Shown here piece after piece: positions 6,683-14,842 of a stretch of 33,509 bases of DNA. Numbering within the stretch: the first letter of the stretch is position 1; each line of letters opens with the position of its first letter. The notes under the pieces are model-generated. The model worked only from the letters and a program-made list of their open reading frames with translations. It had not been told where the DNA came from and did not search any database. The stretch comes from Actinomycetes bacterium. GTDB taxonomy: Bacteria; Actinomycetota; Acidimicrobiia; Acidimicrobiales; Palsa-688. Location: NCBI GenBank assembly GCA_021808785.1, contig JAKBAX010000010.1, forward strand, positions 1-33,509, read 5' to 3'. The translations under genes and the position numbers were made by a program.

Positions 6683-7902
6683 ACCCACCGTCCGAACCGC
6701 TGACCACCTTCTTCGACGCGGACAACCACTACTGGGAGTCGAGCGACGCCTTCACCCGTTACCGCAGCCCGGCCTTCGCCGACCGGGGCGTGGTGGTGAA
6801 GCAGTTGGACGGCCGCTGGCGCTACGTGGTCCACGGTGAGCCCCACCCATGGGTGCCCGGCCCGGGTGACCTCAACCCGCGGCCCCGACCCGGCGCCCTG
6901 TTCGACTACTTCTCGGGCCGGGGCACCAAGACCGACGTGGCCGACATGCTCACCTGCGAGGATCCGGCCGACCACCCCGAGTGGTTCGGCCGCGACGCCC
7001 GGCTGGAGGTGATGGACCGCCAGGGCCTGGACGGGGTGTGGATGTTCCCCTCCCAGGGAGTGTGCATGGAGGGCCCCATGCAGCCCGACATCGAGGCCGC
7101 CATCGACATCTTCGGTGGCTTCAACCGGTGGCTGGACGACGAGTGGGGCTACGCCTATCGGGACCGTATCTTCGGGGTGCCCTACCTGATCCTCTCCGAC
7201 CTCGACGCCGCGGTGGGCGAGCTCGAGCGGGTCATCGAGCGGGGCGCCCGGGTGGTCGCGGTGCGCCCCGGGCCCGTGTTCACCACCGATGGGCTCAGGT
7301 CGCCGGCCGATCCGCGGTTCGACCCCTTCTGGGCCCGCGCCGCCGAAGCCGAGCTGGTGGTCACCGCCCACGCCGGCTTCGACGACGGGTACCGGGATGT
7401 GGAGGACGCGGTGGCGCGAGCCTGGGGCTATCCGAGCCGGCGCCGCCACGGCGCGGTGTCGTCGCTGGCCTTCTACGAGCCGTTCGTCGACGCTGTCATG
7501 CACCACCGGCTGATCCACGACTTCGTCGCCGCCCTGGTCGCCCACGGCCTGTTCCAGCGCCACCCCCGCCTCCGGGTGGCCAGCATCGAGAACGGCGCCA
7601 CCTGGATCCCGGAGCTGCTCCGGGTCCTGCGCCGCCTGCACACCCAGAACCGTGGGCTGTTCGACCAGGACCCGATCGAGCAGCTGCACGAGCACGTCTG
7701 GATATCGCCGTTCGTGGAGGACGACGTGCCGGAGCTGGCCCGCTACATCCCGGTGGAGCGCATCCTCTTCGGCTCCGACTGGCCCCACGCCGAAGGCGTG
7801 CCCGAACCGAGGGACTTCCTCACCAAGGTGGCCGGTCTTCCCCCCGGCGATCAGCGCCGGATCATGGGCGACAACGCCCGGGCCCTGATGCGACCCTCAT
7901 AA
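6679..7902 (+). CDS. Amidohydrolase-2 family protein, paralog of the gene at 2996-4225
   Basis: This 407-residue metal-dependent hydrolase is collinear with the minus-strand paralog across its whole length: DADNHYWE near the N-terminus, GVCMEGPMQPDI, TAHAGFDDGY, and FGSDWPHAEGVPEPRDF. Candidate metal ligands (Asp-x-His, mid-barrel His, late Asp) are intact. The track merges it into a 1221-residue ORF from 4237, most of which is antisense to the deacylase. The true start is the GTG at 6679, overlapping the TetR stop by 4 bp. It converges on the GNAT gene with a 6-bp overlap at the 3' ends. The two paralogs probably take related substrates and sit symmetrically around a shared control region. 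Confidence 0.87.
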   Translation: MNPPSEPLTTFFDADNHYWESSDAFTRYRSPAFADRGVVVKQLDGRWRYVVHGEPHPWVPGPGDLNPRPRPGALFDYFSGRGTKTDVADMLTCEDPADHPEWFGRDARLEVMDRQGLDGVWMFPSQGVCMEGPMQPDIEAAIDIFGGFNRWLDDEWGYAYRDRIFGVPYLILSDLDAAVGELERVIERGARVVAVRPGPVFTTDGLRSPADPRFDPFWARAAEAELVVTAHAGFDDGYRDVEDAVARAWGYPSRRRHGAVSSLAFYEPFVDAVMHHRLIHDFVAALVAHGLFQRHPRLRVASIENGATWIPELLRVLRRLHTQNRGLFDQDPIEQLHEHVWISPFVEDDVPELARYIPVERILFGSDWPHAEGVPEPRDFLTKVAGLPPGDQRRIMGDNARALMRPS

Positions 7903-8415
7903 GAGGTCCACGGCAAAGGCCCGGGCCTCCTCGTAGCGGCCGAAGGGAGCGATGCGCCGGTACCCCCGTCCCACGTACATGGCCTCCGCCTCGGGCTGGC
8001 GCGGCCCGGTCTCGAGCACCAGACGGCGGTATCCGGTGGCAGCCGCCTCTTTCTCCAGTAGTGCCAGCACCTGCACGGCCAGCCCCCGGCGGCGGTAGGC
8101 CGGATGGGTCCACATCCGCTTGACCTCGCACGTGCCCTCGTCGTGGGGCCGGTAACCGCCCCCGGCCACTGTCATCGGCGACCGGCCGTCCCGCCCGCCG
8201 GCGCCGGGCAGGGGGTCGACCAGGACGAGGAACAAACCCACCGGCGGGTCGAACTCGGCTTCCTCGGTCTGGAGGATCTCGTCGTTCGGCCCGTACCGCA
8301 CCCGGTACTCCTCGTCGAGGCCGGCCAGCAGGGGGGCGGTGAGAGGATCGGTCAATCGGACCCGTCGGAGCTCCACAGCCGTCCATACTGGCACCGGCGT
8401 GGACCTACCGGCCAT
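7897..8415 (-). CDS. GNAT family N-acetyltransferase
   Basis: This 172-residue protein fits the GNAT fold, which transfers an acetyl group from acetyl-CoA to an amine. Motif A is visible as VKRMWTHPAYRRRGLAVQVL (about 99-118), including the RRRGLA pyrophosphate loop; motif B lies around EAEAMYVGRGYRRI. The N-terminal half is more variable and sets the substrate. The ATG at 8415 lacks an obvious strong ribosome site. It converges on the amidohydrolase and diverges from the SDR at 8475. Nothing ties it to the catabolic pathway, so it may be a passenger gene. Confidence 0.85.
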   Translation of the reverse strand: MAGRSTPVPVWTAVELRRVRLTDPLTAPLLAGLDEEYRVRYGPNDEILQTEEAEFDPPVGLFLVLVDPLPGAGGRDGRSPMTVAGGGYRPHDEGTCEVKRMWTHPAYRRRGLAVQVLALLEKEAAATGYRRLVLETGPRQPEAEAMYVGRGYRRIAPFGRYEEARAFAVDLL

Positions 8416-8474
8416 CCGATTTCGACGTCGCTGTTAGCTCTGGGGCGGCCCCCGGTGTTAGCCTCTGCGCTGCT

Positions 8475-9272
8475 ATGAGAACGGTGATTGTCGGTGCTTC
8501 CACCGGCCTGGGGCGCTGTCTGGCGCTGGGCCTGGCCGGGAAGGGCAGCCAGGTCGCGCTGATGGCCCGCCGCGAGGAGCTCCTGCTCGACGCGGCCCGG
8601 CAGATCGGCGAAGGGGCCCACGTGATCACCTGCGACGTGACCGACGAGGCTTCGTCTCGCGCCGCGGTGGCCCGGGCCGCGGAGACCATGGGCGGCATCG
8701 ACGGCGTGGTGTACTGCCCGGGCATCGGCATCCTGCGCCGAATCGAAGAGCTGGAGATGGCCGACTGGCGACGGGTCTTCGACACCAACGTGGCCGGCGC
8801 GGCCCTGTTCACCGCGGCCGCCCTGCCCCATCTGGTGGAGTCCAAGGGCGCCGTCGTCTTCCTGTCGAGCGTCAGCGCCTCCTTCACCGCCCCCTGGCCC
8901 GGGCTGGCTTCCTACACCGTCACCAAGGCGGCCATGGACAAGATGGTCGAGGCATGGCGGGCCGAGCACCCAGGGGTGGGTTTCACCCGGGTGGTCGTCG
9001 GTGACTGCGCGGGAGGCGAGGGGGTGGCCGGCTCGCAGTTCATGACCGGGTGGGACATGGAGTTGCTGGGTGAGCTGTTCCCGACCTGGATGAGCAGGGG
9101 TCTGCTGGCCGGCACCGTCTACGAGCCGCAGGAGCTGGTGCACGTGGTCGACTCGGTGCTGCGCCTGGGCAGCACCGCAGCCATCCCGACCGTCACCGTG
9201 ATCCCCCGGCAGTCACCTGATGCGGTGTCGCTGGCCGACCTTCAGAACGCCGCCGATCTGCCCCTGCCCTGA
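8475..9272 (+). CDS. SDR family NAD(P)-dependent oxidoreductase
   Basis: This 265-residue short-chain dehydrogenase begins directly with the Rossmann strand: VIVGASTGLGR (4-14) is the cofactor loop. A conserved CDVTD follows near 53-57, then a Ser pair in FLSSVSAS near 131 and the catalytic YTVTK with Tyr147 and Lys151. The usual NNAG is replaced by YCPGIG, a divergent form. The second half is less canonical than in the other SDRs of the window, so substrate choice is unclear. The gene diverges from the GNAT and precedes a crotonase gene by 40 bp, suggesting a two-gene unit ending at the hairpin near 10100. Confidence 0.87.
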   Translation: MRTVIVGASTGLGRCLALGLAGKGSQVALMARREELLLDAARQIGEGAHVITCDVTDEASSRAAVARAAETMGGIDGVVYCPGIGILRRIEELEMADWRRVFDTNVAGAALFTAAALPHLVESKGAVVFLSSVSASFTAPWPGLASYTVTKAAMDKMVEAWRAEHPGVGFTRVVVGDCAGGEGVAGSQFMTGWDMELLGELFPTWMSRGLLAGTVYEPQELVHVVDSVLRLGSTAAIPTVTVIPRQSPDAVSLADLQNAADLPLP

Positions 9273-9312
9273 TCGGCCGGGCGGGGCGACCTCTCGACGT
9301 CAAGGGGAAAAA

Positions 9313-10086
9313 ATGGAGACCCTCGATGTGCAGGCACCAGCGGAGGGAGTGACCCTTCTGCGCCTGGCCCGGCCCGAGCGGCTGAACGCCGTCAACCAGG
9401 TCATGGTCGGTGAGCTGCACGACACCCTGGCGACCGTCGGTGCCGACCAGTCGGTCCGGGTCGTGGTGCTGACCGGTGCCGGCCGGGGCTTCTGCTCGGG
9501 CATCGACATGAAGCACTTCGGTCCCGGGCTGCCCGACGACTCCGCCTCGGCAGGCGAGTTCCTGGCCCACCAGGAACGTATGGCCGCGCTACCCCAGCTC
9601 TTGCGGGACCTGCCGCAGCCGGTCATCGCCGCGGTCAACGGTCCGGCGGTGGGCGGCGGTTTCGCGCTGTGCCTGGCCTCCGACATCCGCGTCTGCGGCG
9701 CGTCGGCGACATTCGCCAACGCGGCCATCCGCCTCGGCCTGTCCGGGGCCGAGATGGGCATGAGCTACCACCTGCCTCGCATCGTGGGGACCAGCGTGGC
9801 CGCCGACTGGATGCTCACCGGGCGCACCGTGGCTCCCGACGAGGCGCTGCGGACCGGTCTGGTCAGTGCCCTGGTGGACGACGATCAGCTGGTACCCCAC
9901 GCGCTGGGGCTGGCCGGTCTGATCGCCTCGCACACCGCACTCGGGGTACGGCTGACCAAGCGGGCCCTGCAGCACAACACCGACGCCCCCGGCCTGGCCG
10001 CCGCCCTCGAGCTCGAGAACCGCAACCAGGTCATCACCGCGGCCACCACCGAGGCCGCCGCCATCCGGGCCGGCTGGGGCCGGTAG
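9313..10086 (+). CDS. Enoyl-CoA hydratase/isomerase family (crotonase fold) protein
   Basis: This 257-residue crotonase-fold protein is related to the minus-strand gene at 2085. It has RPERLNAVN, the CoA-binding GFCSGIDMKHFG, and the oxyanion segment NGPAVGGGFALCLASDI. The first catalytic Glu of typical hydratases is Ala (GGGFA) and the second position is non-acidic; an acidic residue appears in LSGAEMG instead, mirroring TDVG of the paralog. The C-terminal ALELENRNQ also matches the paralog. The track start at 9220 overlaps the SDR; ATG 9313 has an AAGGGGA ribosome site. It likely processes a CoA ester made by the CaiB proteins nearby. The exact reaction (hydration, isomerisation, ring hydrolysis) is undetermined. 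Confidence 0.88.
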   Translation: METLDVQAPAEGVTLLRLARPERLNAVNQVMVGELHDTLATVGADQSVRVVVLTGAGRGFCSGIDMKHFGPGLPDDSASAGEFLAHQERMAALPQLLRDLPQPVIAAVNGPAVGGGFALCLASDIRVCGASATFANAAIRLGLSGAEMGMSYHLPRIVGTSVAADWMLTGRTVAPDEALRTGLVSALVDDDQLVPHALGLAGLIASHTALGVRLTKRALQHNTDAPGLAAALELENRNQVITAATTEAAAIRAGWGR

Positions 10087-10094
10087 ACGACCGG

Positions 10095-10116
10095 AGCCGG
10101 GCCTCCGGGCCCGGCT
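10095..10116. terminator. Bidirectional hairpin between convergent genes
   Basis: AGCCGGGCC-TCCG-GGCCCGGCT forms a perfect 9-bp GC stem with a 4-nt loop, 9 bp past the crotonase stop. The thiolase gene ends about 107 bp further on from the opposite direction. No T tract follows, as is common in high-GC actinobacteria. The remaining sequence to 10222 shows no ORF of note. Confidence 0.7.
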
Positions 10117-10222
10117 ACTGCTACCTGCTCCGGCTCGATGGCCGGGGCCGCCCGGTTCGGGCCGCCACCTCGGGCCGCACCACCTCGGCCCGGTTGCCGT
10201 CCAAGTAGTTCGGAGGCGGGGC

Positions 10223-11425
10223 CTAACGTCGAGTCGGGGTGTTGGTGTACACCACCGCCCCGCCGAAGTGGGGGGAGGAGTGGCAGGCCACCCCTACATT
10301 GACGCCCTGGCGTTGGCGCTCGCCCGCCCGGCCCGAGAGCTGCAGATAGCACTCGAGCATCTGCGGCACCCCGTGCATGCGCCCGTTACCCAGGGCCCCG
10401 CCACTCGAGAGGGCAGGGATGGCGCCGGGCCGGTCGCTGTCGATCTGGCCGTCCAGCACGAAACGGTGGGCCTCCCCCTTCGGGCAGAGGCCGAGACACT
10501 CCAACCAGAAGTACACGAACGGCGAGAAGCCGTCGTAGACCTGGGGCAGGTCCACATCGCCGGGACCGATGCCGCTCGACTCCCACAGGCGGCGGGCCGT
10601 TTCCTCCCCCACCCCCATGATGTCATCGAGGGGCCAGTGCACCGGGGTGCGCCGGGTAACCGGCGCCCCCATACCGAAGCCCGAGACATACACCGGCTGG
10701 TTGGGCAGATCCTTGGCCCGCTCCGCAGTGGTGAACACGAAGGCGGCCACCCCGTCCACCGGTATGTCGCAGTCGTAGCGGCAGATCGGGTCGCTGATGA
10801 AGGGGGCGGCCAGGTACTCCTCGGCGGTGAGCGGCTGGCCGTACCAGTGGGACCACGGCAGCCGGGCCCCGTTCTTGCGGGCCTCGACCAGCACCTGGGC
10901 CATGGCCTCGCGGGTGGCGCCGTAGCGCTGGATGTACTCCTGGTAGGGCAGGGCGATCATGGCGAGCGGCCCGAAGTAGCCCTGCGGCACCGTCCACTGC
11001 TGGGACCCGCGGGCGTCGCGCATGGTGTTCTCGTGGTACTTGCCCTTCGGGTTGTGCAGCGCCCGGTGGAGCAGGACGTAGTCGGCTGCCCCACTGGCCA
11101 CCGCGTTGACCGCCATGGTCACCGAGCCGGGGATCTGCCCGAAGCCCTGGAAGCCGGCCGCATAGCGGGGATTGATGCCCAGGTGCTCGGCCAGCCAGTT
11201 GGCCGTGACCAGGCTGATCCCGTCCTCGGCGGCATGGCTGCCGGAAGTCGGGAACAGGGCACCCGTGACGAACCCGTCGACGGCGTCGAGACCGGCGTCG
11301 GCGATGGCCCGGCGGGCGGTGTCGACCGCCATGGAGCCGAGCTGCTGGTCGGAGTGGCGTTCGACCTGGCTGTGGGCGTACCCGGCGATCACCACCTTGT
11401 TGCGGGCGGCCATGGTCCCACTCAT
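10223..11425 (-). CDS. Thiolase-fold protein, Ltp2-like (probable retro-aldolase component)
   Basis: This 400-residue thiolase superfamily protein resembles the SCP2-thiolase/lipid-transfer branch. Positions where true thiolases place the nucleophilic Cys read GFQGFGQIPG (91-100) without Cys. It keeps YDGFSPF (297-303) and SSGGALGNGRMHG (340-352). In Ltp2-type enzymes of steroid side-chain degradation, a Cys-less thiolase fold works with a DUF35 protein as an aldolase that cleaves a beta-hydroxyacyl-CoA side chain. The gene overlaps an upstream DUF35 gene by ATGA, matching that arrangement. It is the last gene of the nine-gene unit. Thiolytic activity is unlikely on this evidence; aldolase is favoured by inference. 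A short Cys-His (381-382) remains near the C-terminus. Confidence 0.85.
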   Translation of the reverse strand: MSGTMAARNKVVIAGYAHSQVERHSDQQLGSMAVDTARRAIADAGLDAVDGFVTGALFPTSGSHAAEDGISLVTANWLAEHLGINPRYAAGFQGFGQIPGSVTMAVNAVASGAADYVLLHRALHNPKGKYHENTMRDARGSQQWTVPQGYFGPLAMIALPYQEYIQRYGATREAMAQVLVEARKNGARLPWSHWYGQPLTAEEYLAAPFISDPICRYDCDIPVDGVAAFVFTTAERAKDLPNQPVYVSGFGMGAPVTRRTPVHWPLDDIMGVGEETARRLWESSGIGPGDVDLPQVYDGFSPFVYFWLECLGLCPKGEAHRFVLDGQIDSDRPGAIPALSSGGALGNGRMHGVPQMLECYLQLSGRAGERQRQGVNVGVACHSSPHFGGAVVYTNTPTRR

Positions 11426-11868
11426 GAATCCGCCCCCGCCGTCAGGACGAAGGCCGGTACCGACACTTCAGGCGTCACGTCCTCGAAAGCCACATGGACC
11501 TCGGACCCGAGACCGAGCGGCGCGTCCGGACCGTCGAGCAGGCGGCCGATCAGGCGAAGGTCGGCCTGCTCCACCAGCTCCACGTCGACCAGCACGTAGG
11601 GAAGATCGGCCCTGAAACCGGGCAGGAAGGACTGGTGCATGACGGTCCACGACCGCACCCGGCCCCGGCCGCTCACCTCGGTGAAGCGGAACTCGGGATC
11701 GCTGGTGCCGCACGCCTGGCACACCACGTCCGGCGGGTGGGCGAAGGTACCGCAGCGGGAGCAACGGGCCACCGCGAGCCGGTGACGGGCCGCCGCGTCC
11801 CAGTACGGCGCCGACAGCTCGTCGGGCACCGGCAGCGGTCGTAGCGGCTCGGCCGGGGGGCCGGTCAA
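11422..11868 (-). CDS. DUF35 protein (Zn-ribbon plus OB-fold), partner of the thiolase-like gene
   Basis: This 148-residue protein has an N-terminal zinc ribbon with Cys36/39 and Cys50/53 (CSRC and CQAC) and a C-terminal OB-fold (GRGRVRSWTVMHQSF onward). DUF35 proteins bind acyl-CoA and pair with thiolase-fold enzymes such as Ltp2. The track ORF from 12150 is mostly antisense-frame read-through of CaiB. The start is taken as TTG 11868, which overlaps the CaiB stop as TTGA; no other start preserves the zinc ribbon. The stop overlaps the thiolase ATG as ATGA. CaiB, DUF35 and thiolase are therefore likely produced together. The rare TTG could lower its yield. Confidence 0.85.
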   Translation of the reverse strand: MTGPPAEPLRPLPVPDELSAPYWDAAARHRLAVARCSRCGTFAHPPDVVCQACGTSDPEFRFTEVSGRGRVRSWTVMHQSFLPGFRADLPYVLVDVELVEQADLRLIGRLLDGPDAPLGLGSEVHVAFEDVTPEVSVPAFVLTAGADS

Positions 11869-13085
11869 AGGATGGCCCCCGCCTCCTTGAAGGCGATGAT
11901 CTCGTCCCAGCCGAACCCCAGCTCGGCCAGCACCGTCTCGCTGTCCTCCCCGTGCTCGGGCGCTCGTCGAAGCAGCGGCGGTTGGCCGTCGAACTGGACC
12001 GGGACAGCCGGGAGCCGGTACGCCGTCTCCCCGTCGATCACCACGTCGCCGATGTAGCCGTTGGCCTCCACTTGTGGGTCGTCGATCAGCTCCGGAACGG
12101 ACTGCACAGGAGCCCACGGGGCGTCCAGCCGGCGCAGCAGGTCCTTCCACTCGGCGAAGCTGCGGGTGGCGAACTCGGCGTCGAGCGCGGCCACACAGGC
12201 ATCCGCATTCTCCCGGCGCACCTCGATGTCGGCGAAACGGGGGTCGTCGAGCAGGTCCTGTCGGTCGATGAGCCGGCAGAAGTCGGCCCAGTAGCGGTCG
12301 GGCTGCAGGAACATCAGCTGGATGTGCCGGCCGTCCTTGGTCCGGTAGTTACCCACCACCGGGTTGAACGCCGGGCCCCTGCCGGCCGCCGCCTTGGGCT
12401 CGTCCCCGCTCAGGGCGGCCAGCACGTCGGAGGAAAGGGTCCACATGGCGGTGGCCAGCAGGGACACGTCCACGATCGAACCCCGGCCGGTCCGCGTCCG
12501 CTTCAGGAGGGCGGCGGACACGCCGAAGGCCAGGGCCATGCCGCCGTTGCGGTCACCCATGGCCCCCCGCTGGCCGATGGGGTAGTCCCGTTCGGGCGGG
12601 GTCAGCACATGGGCCAGGCCGCCCCGGGAGAAGAAGGCGGTGGAGTCGTAGCCGGCCTGGTTGGCGTCGGGCCCGTTGGGCCCGTAGCCGCTGCCTCTGG
12701 CGTAGATCAGCTTCGGGTACTTGGCCGTGAGTTGCGCCGCGTCCAGGCCGAGCCGCTCGAGAGCCTTGGGCCGCGTATTGGTGAGGAACACGTCGGCCGA
12801 CTCGAGCAGGCGCTCGAGGACGTCCCGGCCCTGCTCGCTTCGTACATCGAGAGCGATCGAGCGCTTGCCCCGGTTGGCCAGGGCCAGCGACATGTTGACC
12901 CCGCCCCTTTCGGTGCCGATGCCCTGGGTGGCCAGCCCCCGGTAGGGGTCGCCCTCAGTAGGCTCGATGTGGATCACGTCCGCCCCCCAGTCGGCCAGCA
13001 GGGCACCGGCCACCGGCACGAACACCCATTGGGCCAGTTCCACGACGCGTATCCCGTCGAAGGCCCCCTGCTGATCGTCCGCCAC
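11865..13085 (-). CDS. CaiB/BaiF (class III) CoA transferase, single-length
   Basis: This 406-residue class III CoA transferase should move CoA between carboxylic acids through an aspartyl-CoA thioester. The N-terminal FDGIRVVELAQWVFVPVAG and LADWGADVIHIEP are typical, and the catalytic Asp is present in GDRNGG, the Asp-x3-Gly position. Length fits a standard single-domain member, unlike the two fused versions at 18686 and 21990. The start is GTG 13085, 5 bp after the preceding stop. The 3' end overlaps the DUF35 start. In context it likely activates the acid made by the ALDH/P450 steps for cleavage by the DUF35/thiolase pair. Confidence 0.9.
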   Translation of the reverse strand: MADDQQGAFDGIRVVELAQWVFVPVAGALLADWGADVIHIEPTEGDPYRGLATQGIGTERGGVNMSLALANRGKRSIALDVRSEQGRDVLERLLESADVFLTNTRPKALERLGLDAAQLTAKYPKLIYARGSGYGPNGPDANQAGYDSTAFFSRGGLAHVLTPPERDYPIGQRGAMGDRNGGMALAFGVSAALLKRTRTGRGSIVDVSLLATAMWTLSSDVLAALSGDEPKAAAGRGPAFNPVVGNYRTKDGRHIQLMFLQPDRYWADFCRLIDRQDLLDDPRFADIEVRRENADACVAALDAEFATRSFAEWKDLLRRLDAPWAPVQSVPELIDDPQVEANGYIGDVVIDGETAYRLPAVPVQFDGQPPLLRRAPEHGEDSETVLAELGFGWDEIIAFKEAGAIL

Positions 13086-13090
13086 CCGGG

Positions 13091-13528
13091 TCAGCCTCTC
13101 CTGCTCAGGACCACGAGGGGTATCTCACGGTCGGTGCGGCTCTGGTACGTGTCGTAGTTGGGCCAGGCATCGGTCATGATCTTCCACAGGCGGGGCTTCT
13201 CCTCCGCCGTCGCGGTGCGCGCCGTCACCGGGATGCGCTCCGCCTGGACCTGGATCTCGCAGTCCGGGTGGGATTGGACGTTGTGGTACCAGTTGGGATG
13301 GGTCGGCGCCCCGCCCTGCGACGCGATGATGAGGTAGTCGTCGCCGTCGCGGCCGAAGATCAGCGCCGAGGTACGCGGTTGGCCGCTCTTGCGGCCGGTG
13401 GTCGTGAGGAGAAGGGTGGTCACCCCGTTCCACATGTAGCCGACCTCGCCGCCGGTCTCCCTGTACCGCTTTACGTGATCGGGGCCCACGAGGGTGATGT
13501 CGGGCGCGCTGTAGCCTGGTTCGCTCAT
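13091..13528 (-). CDS. Ddn-type deazaflavin (F420)-dependent nitroreductase family protein
   Basis: This 145-residue protein belongs to the F420H2-binding split beta-barrel family typified by mycobacterial Ddn. Diagnostic segments are LLLTTTGRKSGQPRTSAL (about 38-55) and SQGGAPTHPNWYHNV (about 69-83). Such proteins reduce quinones, enones or nitro compounds with reduced F420. The track start at 13903 is read-through of the P450 frame; ATG 13528 has GGAAGGA upstream. It sits between P450 (14 bp) and CaiB (5 bp) in the nine-gene unit, so it probably acts on the same substrate, for example a double-bond reduction. Confidence 0.9.
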   Translation of the reverse strand: MSEPGYSAPDITLVGPDHVKRYRETGGEVGYMWNGVTTLLLTTTGRKSGQPRTSALIFGRDGDDYLIIASQGGAPTHPNWYHNVQSHPDCEIQVQAERIPVTARTATAEEKPRLWKIMTDAWPNYDTYQSRTDREIPLVVLSRRG

Positions 13529-13542
13529 ATCAGTCCTTCCGT

Positions 13543-14796
13543 CTACCCAAAGACTACGGGGATGGCGGTGGCGCCCCGCTCGTACAGGCCACCAAAGGTG
13601 GGCGGTTCGGCGTCGGGGTCGAGGCGCAGGCCGGGGAGGCGGTCGAGAAGGGCATTGATGCCCACCGTCATCTCCGCCCGGGCCACGTGCTGGCCCAGGC
13701 ACACATGCGGCCCGCCACCGAAGCCGAAGGTGGGCTTGAGGGGGCGGGAGATGTCGTACTCGTCGGGCCGATCCCAGCGGGCCGGATCCCGGTTGGCCGC
13801 GCCGATGCACATGTGCAGCACCGATCCCTTGGGCAGATGCTGGCCCTCGAGCTCGGCGTCTTGGGCCAGCCAGCGGGAGAACATGGGGTCGGTGGGCATC
13901 CACCGCATGGTCTCCTCGATGGCCGGGCGCAGGAGGTTGCGGTCGGCTGCCACGGCGGCCAGAACCTCAGGGCGCGACAGCATGGCGGTCAGGGCGATGC
14001 CCATCTGCTTCCAGGTGGTACCGGAGCCGGCCGCCAGCAGGAGCAGCGAGAACGAGTAGATCTCAGCGTCGGAGAGGCGATGCGTTGCACCTTCCTCATC
14101 GGACACCTCGGAGTGGGTGAGCACGCTGATCAGGTCGTTCTGCGGATGCTCCCGCCGGGCCGCGACGATGGGCTTGATGATCTCGATGAGGGCATCGGGC
14201 TGACGGCTGACCGTCTCGCGGATGTCGAGTGCCTGGTCCACCGGCACGCCGAAGCTGCCGGTGATGGTCAGCACCGGGATGGCGGCACAGAACTCCACGT
14301 TGAGCTCGGCCCGCCCCTGCGCCTCGAAACAGTCGATCAGTGCGTGCACCGTCTGGTCGATCCAGTTCTCGATCCACCAGCGGGCCCGGGCCGGGCCGAA
14401 CGAGGGCTGGACCAGGGCTCGGTACCGCCGGTGCTGGGCCCCGCCCATGGACAGGAGGCTGTTGGTGATGGTCGCCTGCCCCGACTCCACGTCCACCGGT
14501 TCCGGTGACGAGGCGAAGGTTTCGGGATCCCGGTAGGCGGCGTCGCAGGCCGCCCAGCTGAACGCCGAGAAGTGCTCGCGGTCCGGCTCGGGCAGGCCGT
14601 GGAAGCCGATGTCGTCGGTGACGCCCATCAGTTGGTGGACGACGCCCGGTTGGACGGGTGCCCTCTGGCGCAGGTCGTGCCACAGCGGGTACGGGTCGTC
14701 CCGGTACTTGCCCCCGGTCCAGACCAGGTAGCTCCCGGCCAGGTCGAAGATCTCCCGGACCCGGTCCAGGTCCAGGATCGGGTTCGTGCTGGTCAT
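13543..14796 (-). CDS. Cytochrome P450
   Basis: This 417-residue soluble bacterial P450 hydroxylates a C-H bond using electrons from a ferredoxin. The heme loop FGFGGGPHVCLGQH carries the thiolate Cys366, and ExxR is E295-R298. The I-helix reads AAGSGTT (256-261), where the usual acidic residue before the Thr pair is Gly259. That acid normally helps proton delivery for O2 activation, so catalysis may be altered. The N-terminus has no membrane anchor. Two genes upstream in the same unit lies a 3Fe-4S-type ferredoxin, a common partner. No ferredoxin reductase is in the window. Likely starts the oxidation of a terpene-, sterol- or alkyl-like chain, by inference. Confidence 0.95.
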   Translation of the reverse strand: MTSTNPILDLDRVREIFDLAGSYLVWTGGKYRDDPYPLWHDLRQRAPVQPGVVHQLMGVTDDIGFHGLPEPDREHFSAFSWAACDAAYRDPETFASSPEPVDVESGQATITNSLLSMGGAQHRRYRALVQPSFGPARARWWIENWIDQTVHALIDCFEAQGRAELNVEFCAAIPVLTITGSFGVPVDQALDIRETVSRQPDALIEIIKPIVAARREHPQNDLISVLTHSEVSDEEGATHRLSDAEIYSFSLLLLAAGSGTTWKQMGIALTAMLSRPEVLAAVAADRNLLRPAIEETMRWMPTDPMFSRWLAQDAELEGQHLPKGSVLHMCIGAANRDPARWDRPDEYDISRPLKPTFGFGGGPHVCLGQHVARAEMTVGINALLDRLPGLRLDPDAEPPTFGGLYERGATAIPVVFG

Positions 14797-14842
14797 CGCC
14801 GCACCTCCTCTGTCATCTCGCTCGCTCCCCCGGTGACCGGTA

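Noticed and set aside
6472-7788. 438-residue minus-strand ORF opposite the amidohydrolase
   Set aside because: Shadow ORF; its composition mirrors the antisense codons of the real gene.
8432-8462. Direct repeat TGTTAGC in the GNAT/SDR divergent gap
   Set aside because: Seven bases twice is weak, with no clear promoter boxes; chance is likely.
10268-11599. 443-residue plus-strand ORF opposite the thiolase-like gene
   Set aside because: Antisense shadow with no motif; the minus-strand frame has clear thiolase-fold landmarks.
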